A DNA stretch of 64,000 nucleotides from contig JAVKGX010000001.1 in assembly GCA_031432545.1 (NCBI GenBank), forward strand, positions 663,674 to 727,673, read 5' to 3'. Below, in pieces: positions 1 through 9,069 of the stretch. The stretch's first letter is position 1; each line of letters opens with the position of its first letter. This DNA is from Armatimonadota bacterium. GTDB taxonomy: Bacteria > Sysuimicrobiota > Sysuimicrobiia > Sysuimicrobiales > Sysuimicrobiaceae. The translations under genes were made by a program, and so were the position numbers. Below the pieces are notes generated by a model that did no database searches, was not told the DNA's origin, and saw only the letters and a program-made list of their open reading frames with translations.

Positions 1-1
1 G

Positions 2-1456
2 TCCTGCACGGTCCACGGGGACCCCTACGTCGCTATCGCCGGCGTCACGCACGACTCTCGCGAAGTCGGCCCGGGGTTTCTGTTCTGCGCCATCCCGGGT
101 GTCCGCTACGACGGTCACGACTTCACGGCGGAGGCAGCTCAGCGGGGTGCCGCTGCGCTGCTCGTCCAGCGGCGCGTGGAGGTGGCGCTGCCCCAGGCGG
201 TGGTGCCCTCGGTGCGGGAGGCGATCGGGCCCGTCGCCTCGGCGTACTGGGGCCATCCTTCGCGGGCGCTGCGCGTCATCGGCGTCACGGGCACCAACGG
301 CAAGGGCGCGGTCACCTACCTAACGCGTGCGGTGCTGGAAGCCGGGGGGATCACCTGCGGGATCATCGGGACGATCGGCGCGGTGGTCGGGGGAAGACGG
401 GTTTCGCTGCGGCGCACCACGCCGGAGGCGCCCGAGCTGCAGCAGCTGCTGGCGTCGATGCGCGATGCGAGCCTGGCGGCCGTCGCTATGGAGGTGGCCT
501 CGCACGCGCTGGCGATGGAGCGCGTGGGCGGTGTGCGGTTTGTCGCCGCGGGGTTCACGAACCTGACGCAGGACCACCTGGACTTCCACGGCACCATGGA
601 GGCATACCGGGCCGCCAAGGCGCGGCTGTTTGAGCGAGTGGAAGCCGACGGCGTCTCGGTCATCAACCGCGACGATCCGCACGGTGTCTTCATGGCGTCC
701 CGCAGCCGCGCGCCGGTGGTGACCTATGGGCTGGGCGACGACGCCGATGTCCGTGCGCAGGGCCTGGAGATGTCCGCGCGTGGGTGTGCGTTCGAAGTGC
801 TGACCCCGGTCGGCCGCGCGTGGTTTTCGATCCCGATCGCCGGGATGTTCAACGTCTACAACGCGCTGTGCGCCGTGGCGCTGGGTCTTCACTGCGGCGT
901 GCCGCTGGACGCGATGGCCGACGCGTTGCGTGCGTTTCCCGGCATCCCGGGGCGGTTCGAGCTGGTGGATGCCGGACAGCCGTTTGCGGTCGTCGTCGAC
1001 TACGCCCACACCCCCGACGGCCTGGACAACGTGCTGCGGACCGCCCGGCAGATCGCCCACGGCCGCCTGATCGCGGTCTTCGGGTGCGGCGGTGACCGCG
1101 ACCCAGCGAAGCGGCCGGAGATGGGTCGCATCGCGGTTCGCCTCGCCGACCACGTGGTCGTGACCTCGGACAATCCACGTAGCGAAAACCCGATGGCGAT
1201 CATCGAAGACATCGTGGCGGGCATCCGTGGGGAGGTCGAAGACCTCTTGGGGCGGCCGGCCCTCGGCACCTACGAAGTCGAGCCCGACCGGCGGGCGGCA
1301 ATCCGGCGGGCGATCGCGATGGCCCGCCCCGGCGACATCGTGGTGATCTGCGGCAAGGGACACGAGGACTACCAAATCCTGCGGGATCGCACGATCCCCT
1401 TCGACGACCGCGAGGAGGCGAGGCAGGCGCTCGCGTCGGTGCAAAGCCGTGCCTGA
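2..1456 (+). CDS. murE: UDP-MurNAc-tripeptide synthetase MurE (5' partial)
   Basis: ATP-dependent cytoplasmic ligase adding the third residue, here probably meso-diaminopimelate, to UDP-MurNAc-L-Ala-D-Glu. The reading frame is open from base 2, so the first residues lie outside the window; the N-terminal UDP-substrate domain (DSREVGPGFLFCAIPG) is visible. A central ATPase domain follows, with the FTNLTQDHLDFHG segment, and a C-terminal domain with DNPRSENP, the signature of DAP-adding MurE. The Walker A loop at 290-310 reads GTNGKGA where the family has GTNGKTT, so the Mg-binding hydroxyl residue is missing. The last 8 bases overlap murF, indicating translational coupling in the cell-wall cluster. 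Confidence 0.96.
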   Translation, partial: SCTVHGDPYVAIAGVTHDSREVGPGFLFCAIPGVRYDGHDFTAEAAQRGAAALLVQRRVEVALPQAVVPSVREAIGPVASAYWGHPSRALRVIGVTGTNGKGAVTYLTRAVLEAGGITCGIIGTIGAVVGGRRVSLRRTTPEAPELQQLLASMRDASLAAVAMEVASHALAMERVGGVRFVAAGFTNLTQDHLDFHGTMEAYRAAKARLFERVEADGVSVINRDDPHGVFMASRSRAPVVTYGLGDDADVRAQGLEMSARGCAFEVLTPVGRAWFSIPIAGMFNVYNALCAVALGLHCGVPLDAMADALRAFPGIPGRFELVDAGQPFAVVVDYAHTPDGLDNVLRTARQIAHGRLIAVFGCGGDRDPAKRPEMGRIAVRLADHVVVTSDNPRSENPMAIIEDIVAGIRGEVEDLLGRPALGTYEVEPDRRAAIRRAIAMARPGDIVVICGKGHEDYQILRDRTIPFDDREEARQALASVQSRA

Positions 1457-2858
1457 CGTTGTGCTCACCGTGGCGGAGGTGGCCGCGGCCACCGGTGGCC
1501 GCCTCGTGCGCGCAGACCCCCACGCAGCCGTTGCGTCAGTGGTCACCGACAGCCGGCAGGTTCGGCCGGGGGCGCTGTTCGCTGCCCTCGCCGGCCCCCA
1601 CCACGACGGCCATGCCTTCGTCGCCGACGCGGCGCGGCGCGGCGCGGTCGCCGCAGTGGTCTCACGCCCCGTCGAGGTAGACGTCGCGCAGGTGGTGGTG
1701 GACGACGTGCTGGCGTGCCTGCTGCCCCTGGCCGCCGCGTGGATCGCGCGGTTCGACGTGAGGGCGGTGGGCGTCACCGGCAGCACCGGCAAGACGACCA
1801 CGGTGCGCATGATCGAATCCGTGCTGCAGCGCGCGGCGCCGACGCACGCCTCGCAGCCGAACTGGAACGCGGAAGTCGGCGTCCCCCTCACGGTCTTCGG
1901 GCTGCGGCGCGACCATCGGTATCTCGTCGTGGAGATGGCGATGCGCGGGGCAGGCCAGATCGCCCAACTGTGTCGGGCGGTGCGCCCCGCCGTGGGCGTC
2001 GTGACGAACGTCGGCGAGTCGCATCTGGCGTTGCTCGGGTCGATCGAGGCCATCGCCCGCGCAAAGGCCGAACTGGTCGACGCCCTGCCGCCAGACGGCG
2101 CGGCGGTGCTGAACGCCGACGACCCCCGTGTTGCGGCGATGGACGTACGTTGCCGGGGCCGGGTGGTCCGCTACGGACTGGCCACCGCCGCGGACGTGCA
2201 CGCCACCGACGTCCGGATCGACGCTGAGGGCTGTCGCTTCCGTCTTGCGGCCGGGGCCGATACCGCTGCGGTGCACCTGCCGGTGCCTGGACAGCACTTC
2301 GTCAGCAATGCACTGGCGGCCGCTGCGGTCGGCGTGGTCGAGGGGGTGTCCGTAGGGGCCATCGCCGATGCGTTGTCCGGGTTCCGCCCGCCGCCGGGGC
2401 GGCTGCAGCTGCGCCGGCTGGGCGGCGACGTCGTGGTCTGTGACGACACCTACAACGCCAGCCCGGCGTCGCTGCGCGCCGCGCTGGAGACCGCGCGCGC
2501 CCTGCGGGGCGGGCGCCGCCTGGTGGCAGTGCTCGGCGAGATGCGCGAGCTGGGGCCGCGTGCGGATGCGGCGCACCAGGAGGCCGGAGCGCTGTGCGCG
2601 GCCGAGGGCGTCGACGCCCTGGTCGTCGTCGGCGAACTGGGCAGCCGGATCGCCCAGGGGGCCCGCGCGGCCGGCATGCGTTCCGGGGCGATCCACGCCT
2701 CAGCCGACGCCGCCGACGCCGCGCGTCTTGCCGCGGAGCTGGTGCGCGACGGCGACCTGGTGTTGGTCAAGGGGTCGCGTGCGGTCGGGCTGGAGCGGGT
2801 GGTCGCCGGACTCGCGTCGGCCAGGTCGTCGGCGGCGGTCCCGACCGAGGGGCGATGA
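1449..2858 (+). CDS. murF: UDP-MurNAc-tripeptide:D-Ala-D-Ala ligase MurF
   Basis: Cytoplasmic ATP-dependent ligase that attaches D-Ala-D-Ala to UDP-MurNAc-tripeptide, completing the soluble peptidoglycan precursor. The 469-residue product has the usual family length. It carries a regular Walker A loop (GSTGKTTTVRM), the NWNAEVGVPLT substrate segment and the DDTYNASPASLRAAL motif of the C-terminal domain, followed by VLGEMRELG. The GTG start lies inside murE (8-base overlap) and the stop overlaps the mraY start as ATGA, so the gene is co-translated with both neighbours. Its intact P-loop contrasts with those of MurE and MurD here. Confidence 0.96.
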   Translation: MPDVVLTVAEVAAATGGRLVRADPHAAVASVVTDSRQVRPGALFAALAGPHHDGHAFVADAARRGAVAAVVSRPVEVDVAQVVVDDVLACLLPLAAAWIARFDVRAVGVTGSTGKTTTVRMIESVLQRAAPTHASQPNWNAEVGVPLTVFGLRRDHRYLVVEMAMRGAGQIAQLCRAVRPAVGVVTNVGESHLALLGSIEAIARAKAELVDALPPDGAAVLNADDPRVAAMDVRCRGRVVRYGLATAADVHATDVRIDAEGCRFRLAAGADTAAVHLPVPGQHFVSNALAAAAVGVVEGVSVGAIADALSGFRPPPGRLQLRRLGGDVVVCDDTYNASPASLRAALETARALRGGRRLVAVLGEMRELGPRADAAHQEAGALCAAEGVDALVVVGELGSRIAQGARAAGMRSGAIHASADAADAARLAAELVRDGDLVLVKGSRAVGLERVVAGLASARSSAAVPTEGR

Positions 2859-3811
2859 CGATCGAGCGGATCGCGCTGGCTGCCACCCTGAGCGCGGTGG
2901 TGGTGCTGGCGGTCGGCCCCCTTGCCATCCCCTGGCTGCGGGCGTTCGCGCGCCAGCCGATCAGTGAGGACGCCCCCCCGCGCCACCGGGAGAAGGCGGA
3001 CGTCCCGACGATGGGCGGCGTGCTGATGATCGCCGCGGTGGTGGTCACGCTGCTGGCCCTGTGGATTGGGAGCCGGACGCTGGGCATCGTGTTCGTTGCT
3101 TTCTTGGGATGCGGGGCCGCCGGCCTGGTTGACGATTTGCTCAAGGCGCGCCGCGGGCGCAACCTGGGGCTGCGCGCGCGCGAGAAGCTCGCCTTCCAGA
3201 TTCCGATCGGCCTGGCGATCGGATACTACGCGATGGAGTTCACGGGGCTGGGTTCGGCGCTCGTGCTGCCGTGGATCGGGGAGGTCCGGCTCGGCTGGCT
3301 GTACCTCCCGTTCGCGGTGCTGTTCATGGTGGGTTTCACCAACGGCGTCAACCTGACGGACGGACTCGACGGGCTGGGCGCCGGTACCGTGGCCATCGCG
3401 GCGGTGGCCTATACGGGCGTCGCGCTGCACGTGGGACGTGCAGACGTCGCGGCGTTCGCGGCGGCCCTGGCGGGGGCGTGCCTGGGTTTTCTCTGGTACA
3501 ATGCGCATCCCGCCCAGGTGATCATGGGGGACGTCGGATCGCAGGCGCTGGGCGGCGCGCTGGCCGCGATGGCGATCGTCACCAAGACCGAGCTCACCTT
3601 GCTGGTGATCGGGATCGTGTTCGTGCTGGAGGCGGCGTCAGTGGTGCTGCAGGTCGCCTACTTCAGGGCCACCGGGGGCCGACGGATCTTCCGCAGCTCG
3701 CCGTTGCACCACCACTTCGAGCTCGCCGGCTGGGCAGAGACCCAGATCGTGACCCGGTTCTGGTTGGTGGGCTCGCTGGGGGCGCTCGCTGGGCTGACGG
3801 TCGTCCTGTGA
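2855..3811 (+). CDS. mraY: Phospho-MurNAc-pentapeptide transferase MraY
   Basis: Integral membrane transferase that moves phospho-MurNAc-pentapeptide onto undecaprenyl phosphate to form lipid I. The 318-residue protein has about ten hydrophobic segments. Family motifs include the PTMGG motif near residue 50, LVDDLLK with the catalytic aspartates, FTNGVNLTDGLDGL, and HHHFELAGWAE near the C-terminus. The ATG at 2855 overlaps the murF stop (ATGA) and is preferred to longer in-frame starts, which would lie deep in murF. It stands between murF and murD, the standard division/cell-wall cluster position. Confidence 0.96.
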   Translation: MTIERIALAATLSAVVVLAVGPLAIPWLRAFARQPISEDAPPRHREKADVPTMGGVLMIAAVVVTLLALWIGSRTLGIVFVAFLGCGAAGLVDDLLKARRGRNLGLRAREKLAFQIPIGLAIGYYAMEFTGLGSALVLPWIGEVRLGWLYLPFAVLFMVGFTNGVNLTDGLDGLGAGTVAIAAVAYTGVALHVGRADVAAFAAALAGACLGFLWYNAHPAQVIMGDVGSQALGGALAAMAIVTKTELTLLVIGIVFVLEAASVVLQVAYFRATGGRRIFRSSPLHHHFELAGWAETQIVTRFWLVGSLGALAGLTVVL

Positions 3812-3824
3812 AGGGAACTGGGGG

Positions 3825-5300
3825 ATGGAAGCTCTGGAAGGCCTGCGCGGAAAGCGCATCCACGTGCTGGGGATCAGCGGTACGGAGGGTTGTGCGGTCG
3901 CGCGGTTCTTGCTCGCGCAAGGGATCGAGTCGACCTGCCACGACCTGACCGCACTGCAGACCTTCCCCGAAGTCTTCGCGCGGACGCACGCCTGGATGGC
4001 GCGCGACGAGCGCGAACGCATCATCCGCTGGTGGCTGTCCGAACCGGTGCCGGTGCGCTGGAGGGATCGCTACCTGGAAGGGATCGAGCGCGCAGAGGTG
4101 ATCTTCCTGCCGCAGGCATGGTTCCGCCATCCGGAGAACGCGCCCGTACGGGAGCGCCTCCAGGCCGGGGTCAGGGCACATAGCATGACGCAGTTGGTCT
4201 TCGACCTCTGCCCCTGCCCCATCGTGGGCGTCACCGGCACCAACGGGAAGTTCACGGTCGCCACGTTGATCCACCGCATGCTGACCGCCGCCGGGCTGCG
4301 CGCGCACATCAGCGGCAACGATCGCACGCACGTGCCGATCCTGTACCGGATGGCCGAGGTGCTCCCCACGGACCGGTTGGTGCTGGAGATCAGCAACCGG
4401 CAGCTGCTCGGGCTGCGCAGCAGCCCGCAGGTCGCAGTGCTCACGAACATCCAGCCGCACCACCTCGACGACCACGGCACCTTCGAAGCGTACGTGCGCT
4501 GCAAGGCCGGGATCTTCCGTCACCAGCGGGCGGAGGACTTCGCGGTCGTCAACCTCGATGACCCGGCGTCGGCCTCGCTGATCCCGCAGATCCGCGCGCG
4601 CCTCGTCCCGTTCCGCCGCGCGGGGGGCCCGGGTCTCGGGGCGGGCGCGTGGCTCGCCGAGGGATGGATCCTGACAGAGCGCGGCACGCCGGTCGTCGCC
4701 GTGGATGCGCTGCTGTCGACCGGCGACCACGTGCTCGAAAACGCCCTCGCCGCGTGCGCCGCCTGCTCGATGATGGACGTGCCCCCCCAGACGATGGCCG
4801 ACGTCCTACGGCGGTTCGAAGGGCTTCCCTACCGCATGCAGGTGGTGGCCGAACACCGTGGCGTGCGCTACGTCAACGACTCGCTGGCGACGAACCCCAG
4901 CGCGGCGGCTGCGGCGATCCGCGCGATGCGGTCCCCGTTCGTTTTGATCGCCGGCGGCGTGCGGCACAACGCGACCGCCGAGGACTTCGCGCCGATGGCG
5001 CACGCGCTGCGCGCCAGCCCGGTGCGGGCCGTCTACCTGATCGGTCGTTGTGCGCGGGCGATGGCCGAGGCCTTCGGCGGTCTGGGGGCGGAGGTCGTGG
5101 ACGTCGGCACCCTGCCGCAGGCGTTCCGCCGGGCCACGAACCTGGCGCGGCCGGGGGAGGTCGTCTTGCTGTCTCCGGGCTGCGAGTCGTTCGACCAGTT
5201 CGCCGACTATCGGGAGCGGGGGGACGTCTTCGACGGCCTCGTGCGTGCGGCGACAGCCCAACGTCATCCGGAACCCGAGCGATCCCAAACCGCACGATGA
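3825..5300 (+). CDS. murD: MurD-type Mur ligase (divergent)
   Basis: Its position between mraY and ftsW and its three-domain Mur ligase layout indicate UDP-MurNAc-L-Ala:D-Glu ligase. At 491 residues it is longer than typical MurD (about 450). Several normally invariant positions differ: Walker A is GTNGKFT (residues 138-144) instead of GTNGKT/ST; LEISNRQ replaces LEISSFQ; NDSLATN (351-357) replaces NDSKATN; and the GGDGK-like loop reads GGVRHN. The lysine at 227, equivalent to the carbamylated lysine, and the LSPGCESFDQF segment remain. It could be a functional lineage variant, or a ligase with altered substrate if another MurD exists elsewhere. The stop overlaps ftsW as ATGA. Confidence 0.85.
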   Translation: MEALEGLRGKRIHVLGISGTEGCAVARFLLAQGIESTCHDLTALQTFPEVFARTHAWMARDERERIIRWWLSEPVPVRWRDRYLEGIERAEVIFLPQAWFRHPENAPVRERLQAGVRAHSMTQLVFDLCPCPIVGVTGTNGKFTVATLIHRMLTAAGLRAHISGNDRTHVPILYRMAEVLPTDRLVLEISNRQLLGLRSSPQVAVLTNIQPHHLDDHGTFEAYVRCKAGIFRHQRAEDFAVVNLDDPASASLIPQIRARLVPFRRAGGPGLGAGAWLAEGWILTERGTPVVAVDALLSTGDHVLENALAACAACSMMDVPPQTMADVLRRFEGLPYRMQVVAEHRGVRYVNDSLATNPSAAAAAIRAMRSPFVLIAGGVRHNATAEDFAPMAHALRASPVRAVYLIGRCARAMAEAFGGLGAEVVDVGTLPQAFRRATNLARPGEVVLLSPGCESFDQFADYRERGDVFDGLVRAATAQRHPEPERSQTAR

Positions 5301-6490
5301 CCCACACCCACCCCTCGCACGAGATCCGCCGGCACGCGCCCGACGTGCTGCTGTTCGGCAGCGTGGTGGCCCTGTGCACACTGGGACTGGTGATGGTGTA
5401 CAGCGCGAGCTCGGTGTTCGCGTTCGAGCGTTTCGGCGACAGCGCATACTTCCTCAAGCGCCAGCTGCTGTGGATGGTCCTGGGGCTGGCGGCGATGTGG
5501 TTCACCTTTCACATCCACTACACGACGTGGCGGCGGCTGACGGGTCCGGCGTTGCTGCTGGCGCTGGGGGCCCTGGGCGCGGTACTGTTTTCGAGCATCG
5601 GTACGGCGGCGGGGGGCGCGCGGCGGTGGATCGCGCTCGGACCGTTGAGCTTCCAGCCGGTGGAGGCGGCCAAGCTGGCGCTGGTGCTGTACTTGGCCAA
5701 CTTCCTGGCGAACCGGCAGGACGGCGTGCGCCGTTTCGGAAGAGGAATCCTGCCGCCCCTGTTCTTCTGCGGGTTGATGGCCGCCCTGGTGATGCGCCAG
5801 CCCGACATGGGCAGCGCGGTGATCTTGGTGCTGGTCACGTTCGTCGTGCTGTTCGCCGCCGGAGCGCGGATCCCCCACCTCGCGGGGGTGGCGCTGCTTG
5901 TCGCTCCGTTGGCGGCGCTGATGGCGCTGCGCGAGGAGTACCGGCGGGAGCGGTTGCTTGCGTTTCTGAATCCCTGGCAGGATGCGCAGGGAACCGGCTT
6001 CCAGATCATCCAGTCACTGCTGGCCATCGGTTCGGGCGGCCTGTTCGGCGTCGGGCTGGGCCAGAGCCGGCAGAAGTTCTTCTACCTGCCCGAGCGGCAC
6101 ACCGACTTCGTCTTCGCGATATTGGCGGAGGAACTGGGCCTGGTGGGAGCGGCGGTGCTGATCGGGCTGTTCGCGCTGTTCGCGCTGCGCGCCTTTCGCA
6201 CGGCCGTGCGGGCACCCGACCGCTACGGCGCGCTGCTGGGCGCTGGGATCGCTTCGTGGGTGGTCGGGCAGGCGGCGATCAACATCGGCGTCGTATCCGG
6301 CGCCCTCCCGGTGACCGGCGTGCCCTTGCCGTTCGTAAGCTTCGGGGGATCCTCGCTAATCGTCCTGATGGCCGCCGTGGGGATCTGCCTGAACCTGTCG
6401 CAGTATGCCAGACCGTCGGCGAGTGGGCAGGCCGCTGCGGCTGGCGGTGTACACCGGCCCGGCCGCGCGCGGCCGGTGGGGGCGGGGTGA
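5297..6490 (+). CDS. ftsW: Septal peptidoglycan glycosyltransferase FtsW
   Basis: SEDS-family polytopic membrane glycosyltransferase that polymerises lipid II at the septum with its partner class B PBP. The 397-residue protein begins with a short cytoplasmic tail, then LVMVYSASS in the first membrane segment. Typical SEDS motifs follow: ARRWIALGPLSFQPVEAAKL, MRQPDMGSAV, GVGLGQSRQKFFYLPERHTD and the C-terminal TGVPLPFVSFGGSSL. The ATG at 5297 overlaps the murD stop; longer in-frame extensions upstream lie inside murD and were rejected. The stop overlaps murG as GTGA. Confidence 0.96.
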   Translation: MTHTHPSHEIRRHAPDVLLFGSVVALCTLGLVMVYSASSVFAFERFGDSAYFLKRQLLWMVLGLAAMWFTFHIHYTTWRRLTGPALLLALGALGAVLFSSIGTAAGGARRWIALGPLSFQPVEAAKLALVLYLANFLANRQDGVRRFGRGILPPLFFCGLMAALVMRQPDMGSAVILVLVTFVVLFAAGARIPHLAGVALLVAPLAALMALREEYRRERLLAFLNPWQDAQGTGFQIIQSLLAIGSGGLFGVGLGQSRQKFFYLPERHTDFVFAILAEELGLVGAAVLIGLFALFALRAFRTAVRAPDRYGALLGAGIASWVVGQAAINIGVVSGALPVTGVPLPFVSFGGSSLIVLMAAVGICLNLSQYARPSASGQAAAAGGVHRPGRARPVGAG

Positions 6491-7653
6491 TCCGGCCGCA
6501 GGCACGGCCCAGGGCGCGGGCCGGGCCGTTGCGGGTGGTGCTGGCCGGCGGGGGAACCGGCGGCCACATCTATCCGTTGGTCGCCGTGGCAGAGGCTGCG
6601 ACAGGTGCGGCGGAGTTCTTGTTCGTCGGCGGAGGGGCGATGGAGGCACATCTGGTGCCCCCTACGGGCATCCGGTTCGAAGCGGTCCCGGTGGGTGCAG
6701 TGGTGGGCAGGCGTCCGGACCGCGCGGCCGCATCCTTGCTGCGCACGGCCGTCGGCGTGTGGAAGGCGATCGGGCTGTTGCGGCGCTTCGGCGCGCAGGT
6801 CGTGGTCTCGACGGGGGGCTACGCGGGGTATCCGACCGCGCGCGCTGCGGGCTATGCGGGTGTGCCGCTGGTCCTGATCGAGCCCAATGCCGTCCCGGGG
6901 CTGGCGAACCGAGCGTTGGGACGCCGTGCGCAGCGCGTGTGCGTGGCCTTCGCGCACACCGCATCGGCGTTTCCCGACAACGCGCTGTGGACAGGCGCCC
7001 CGGTGCGCGCGTCGCTGAGGTCGGGTGACGCGCAGCGCGCCAGGCAGTTCTACGGCCTGGAGGCGGGCCGCCGTACGGTGCTGGTCATCGGCGGCAGCCA
7101 GGGTGCCGCTTCGGTCAACCGCGCGACGCGTCGGGCGGTTGAGATCCTTTGGGAGCGGGGCGATCTGCAGATCCTCCACCAGACGGGCACCGCGCGGGCC
7201 GGTCTCGCGGAGCAGAGCGCAGCGCCGCTGCAGGTGTCCGAACGCCGGCCGGCGTCCAGCGACCGTGGCCTGCTGTACCGCCAGGTCGAATACCTGGACC
7301 CGATCGCTGACGCGTACGCCCTGGCCGATCTGGTCGTCGCGCGCGCGGGCGCCGTGACCTGCGCGGAGCTCACCGCCCTCGGGCTGGCGGCGGTGCTGGT
7401 CCCCCTGCCCCACTCCGCCGGGCACCAGGTCCACAACGCGCGGGCATTGGAAGACGCCGGTGCGGCGGTCGTGCTCCCAGACCCCCAACTGACGGGCGAG
7501 CGACTGGCCGGTGTGATCTCGGAGCTGCTGGCCGACGACGGCAGGCTGGCGCGCATGCGGGAGGCGAGCCGTGCGTCGGGCCGGCCGGATGCCGCATTCC
7601 GGATTTGGGACGCAATCCGGGCGGTGGCCCAGCGCGGCAACTCCGGAGGCTGA
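6487..7653 (+). CDS. murG: Lipid II synthase MurG
   Basis: Membrane-associated GT28 glycosyltransferase that transfers GlcNAc from UDP-GlcNAc to lipid I, giving lipid II. It has the N-terminal GGGTGGHIYP loop, the STGGYAGYPTARAA segment and the C-terminal UDP-GlcNAc site (RAGAVTCAELTALGLAAVLV then PLPHSAGHQVHNA). The GTG start at 6487 overlaps the ftsW stop (GTGA). At 388 residues it is slightly longer than usual, mostly from an arginine-rich leader of about 16 residues and an insert after the HQTG segment near residue 240. It lies in the middle of the mur/fts operon. Confidence 0.95.
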   Translation: MIRPQARPRARAGPLRVVLAGGGTGGHIYPLVAVAEAATGAAEFLFVGGGAMEAHLVPPTGIRFEAVPVGAVVGRRPDRAAASLLRTAVGVWKAIGLLRRFGAQVVVSTGGYAGYPTARAAGYAGVPLVLIEPNAVPGLANRALGRRAQRVCVAFAHTASAFPDNALWTGAPVRASLRSGDAQRARQFYGLEAGRRTVLVIGGSQGAASVNRATRRAVEILWERGDLQILHQTGTARAGLAEQSAAPLQVSERRPASSDRGLLYRQVEYLDPIADAYALADLVVARAGAVTCAELTALGLAAVLVPLPHSAGHQVHNARALEDAGAAVVLPDPQLTGERLAGVISELLADDGRLARMREASRASGRPDAAFRIWDAIRAVAQRGNSGG

Positions 7654-7654
7654 A

Positions 7655-9055
7655 GTGGAAGCTGACCTGACGCGGAGTGCCAAGACCCCCACAGCGGCCG
7701 CCGGCCACCTGCACTTCGTCGGGATGGGCGGCGCGGGCATGTGCGCCCTTGCCGAGGTGCTGCTGCGCCGGGGTAGGGCCGTCAGCGGGTGCGACGTCCG
7801 CGACTCGGGTGTGCTGCAACGGCTGCGGGATCTGGGTGCGCGCGTGTGGGTGGGCCACGACCGCGACCACCTGGAAGGCTGCGCGGGGGTCATTGCCTCC
7901 CGCGCCGTCTCCCCGGACACCGCGGAGATCGCCGCCGCGCGCGAGGCGGGGCTGCCGGTCTGGCACCGCGCCCAGATGCTCGCTGAGATCCTCGCGGGGG
8001 AACGTCTGTCGGTAGGCGTCGTCGGCACGCACGGCAAGACGACCACCGCCGCCTTGCTGTCCGCCGCGCTCACCGGCGCGGGTCACGACCCGACCGCGCT
8101 GGTGGGTGCCGAGGTCCGCGAGTTCGGCAGCCACGCGCGCGTGGGCTCCGGTCCGGCGGTGGCGGAGGTCGACGAGAGCGACGGATCGCTGGTCTTCGTG
8201 CGCGTCCACTCGACCATCCTGACGAGCCTCGATCTGACCGACCACGCCGACCACTATGGAGACGTGGGAGCGCTGCTGTCCACGTTCCGCCGATTCCTCG
8301 CTGGCCTGGACCCCGGCGGCTTCGCTCTGTTGTGCGCAGACCATCCCAACGTGCTGCGGCTGCGCGAGGCCGTGCCGTGCCGGGCGATGACGTACGGGCT
8401 GGACCGGGGGGAGTTCAGCGCGCGCGTGATCGAACGGACGGGCGTCCGGTCGCGGTTCGCCTTCCTGGCCGGAGGCCGCGAGCTGGGAGAGGTGCGCCTG
8501 CGCCTGCCCGGACGGCACAACATCACCAATGCGGTGGCGGCCCTGGCCGCCGGGCTGCACATCGGCGCGGGCTTCGCTCCGATGGCCCAAGCCCTCGGGT
8601 GCTTTCGGGGCGTGCGCCGCCGGTTCGATGTCCACTGCGAAGCACCCCTGGTGGTCGACGACTACGCGCACAACCCCGTCAAGGTGCGGTCGTTTTTGCG
8701 GGGCCTGCGCGAGGGCTGGCCGGAGGCCCGCATCGTCGCCGTGTTCCAGCCGCACCGCTATTCCCGTACCCGGACGACCCACGCGCAGTACGCGCGGGCC
8801 TTCGATGACGCCGACGAGCTCATCGTCACCGAGATCTACCCGGCCGACGAGGCTCCGTTGCCGGGCGTGAGCGGCCGCCTGATCGTCGACGCCGTGGCGC
8901 CGCACCGCCCCGTACGGTGGATCCCCGAAATCGAAGACGTCCCGGCGGCGATCCTCCCCACGCTGCGTCCGGGCGACGTCGTGGCAACCATGGGTGCGGG
9001 CGACATCTGGAAGGTGGCCGAGTGGATCGCGAGCGGGCTCCGCTCACGGGGTTAG
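7655..9055 (+). CDS. murC: UDP-MurNAc:L-alanine ligase MurC
   Basis: ATP-dependent ligase that starts the stem peptide by joining L-Ala to UDP-MurNAc. The N-terminal nucleotide-binding segment reads HFVGMGGAGMCALAEVL, Walker A is canonical (GTHGKTTTAALLSA), and EVDESDGSL, YGLDRG and DDYAHNPVKV are the expected downstream motifs. The GTG at 7655 is chosen because GGAGG lies at 7645-7649, five bases upstream, and because it sits just after the murG stop; an earlier in-frame ATG would run 84 bases into murG. Length is 466 residues, normal for the family. Confidence 0.96.
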   Translation: MEADLTRSAKTPTAAAGHLHFVGMGGAGMCALAEVLLRRGRAVSGCDVRDSGVLQRLRDLGARVWVGHDRDHLEGCAGVIASRAVSPDTAEIAAAREAGLPVWHRAQMLAEILAGERLSVGVVGTHGKTTTAALLSAALTGAGHDPTALVGAEVREFGSHARVGSGPAVAEVDESDGSLVFVRVHSTILTSLDLTDHADHYGDVGALLSTFRRFLAGLDPGGFALLCADHPNVLRLREAVPCRAMTYGLDRGEFSARVIERTGVRSRFAFLAGGRELGEVRLRLPGRHNITNAVAALAAGLHIGAGFAPMAQALGCFRGVRRRFDVHCEAPLVVDDYAHNPVKVRSFLRGLREGWPEARIVAVFQPHRYSRTRTTHAQYARAFDDADELIVTEIYPADEAPLPGVSGRLIVDAVAPHRPVRWIPEIEDVPAAILPTLRPGDVVATMGAGDIWKVAEWIASGLRSRG

Positions 9056-9069
9056 CCACGGGGGGGTCG

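Noticed and set aside
4649..5296. Long N-terminal extension of FtsW
   Set aside because: The frame is open only as a shadow of murD; FtsW begins at ATG 5297, which overlaps the murD stop.
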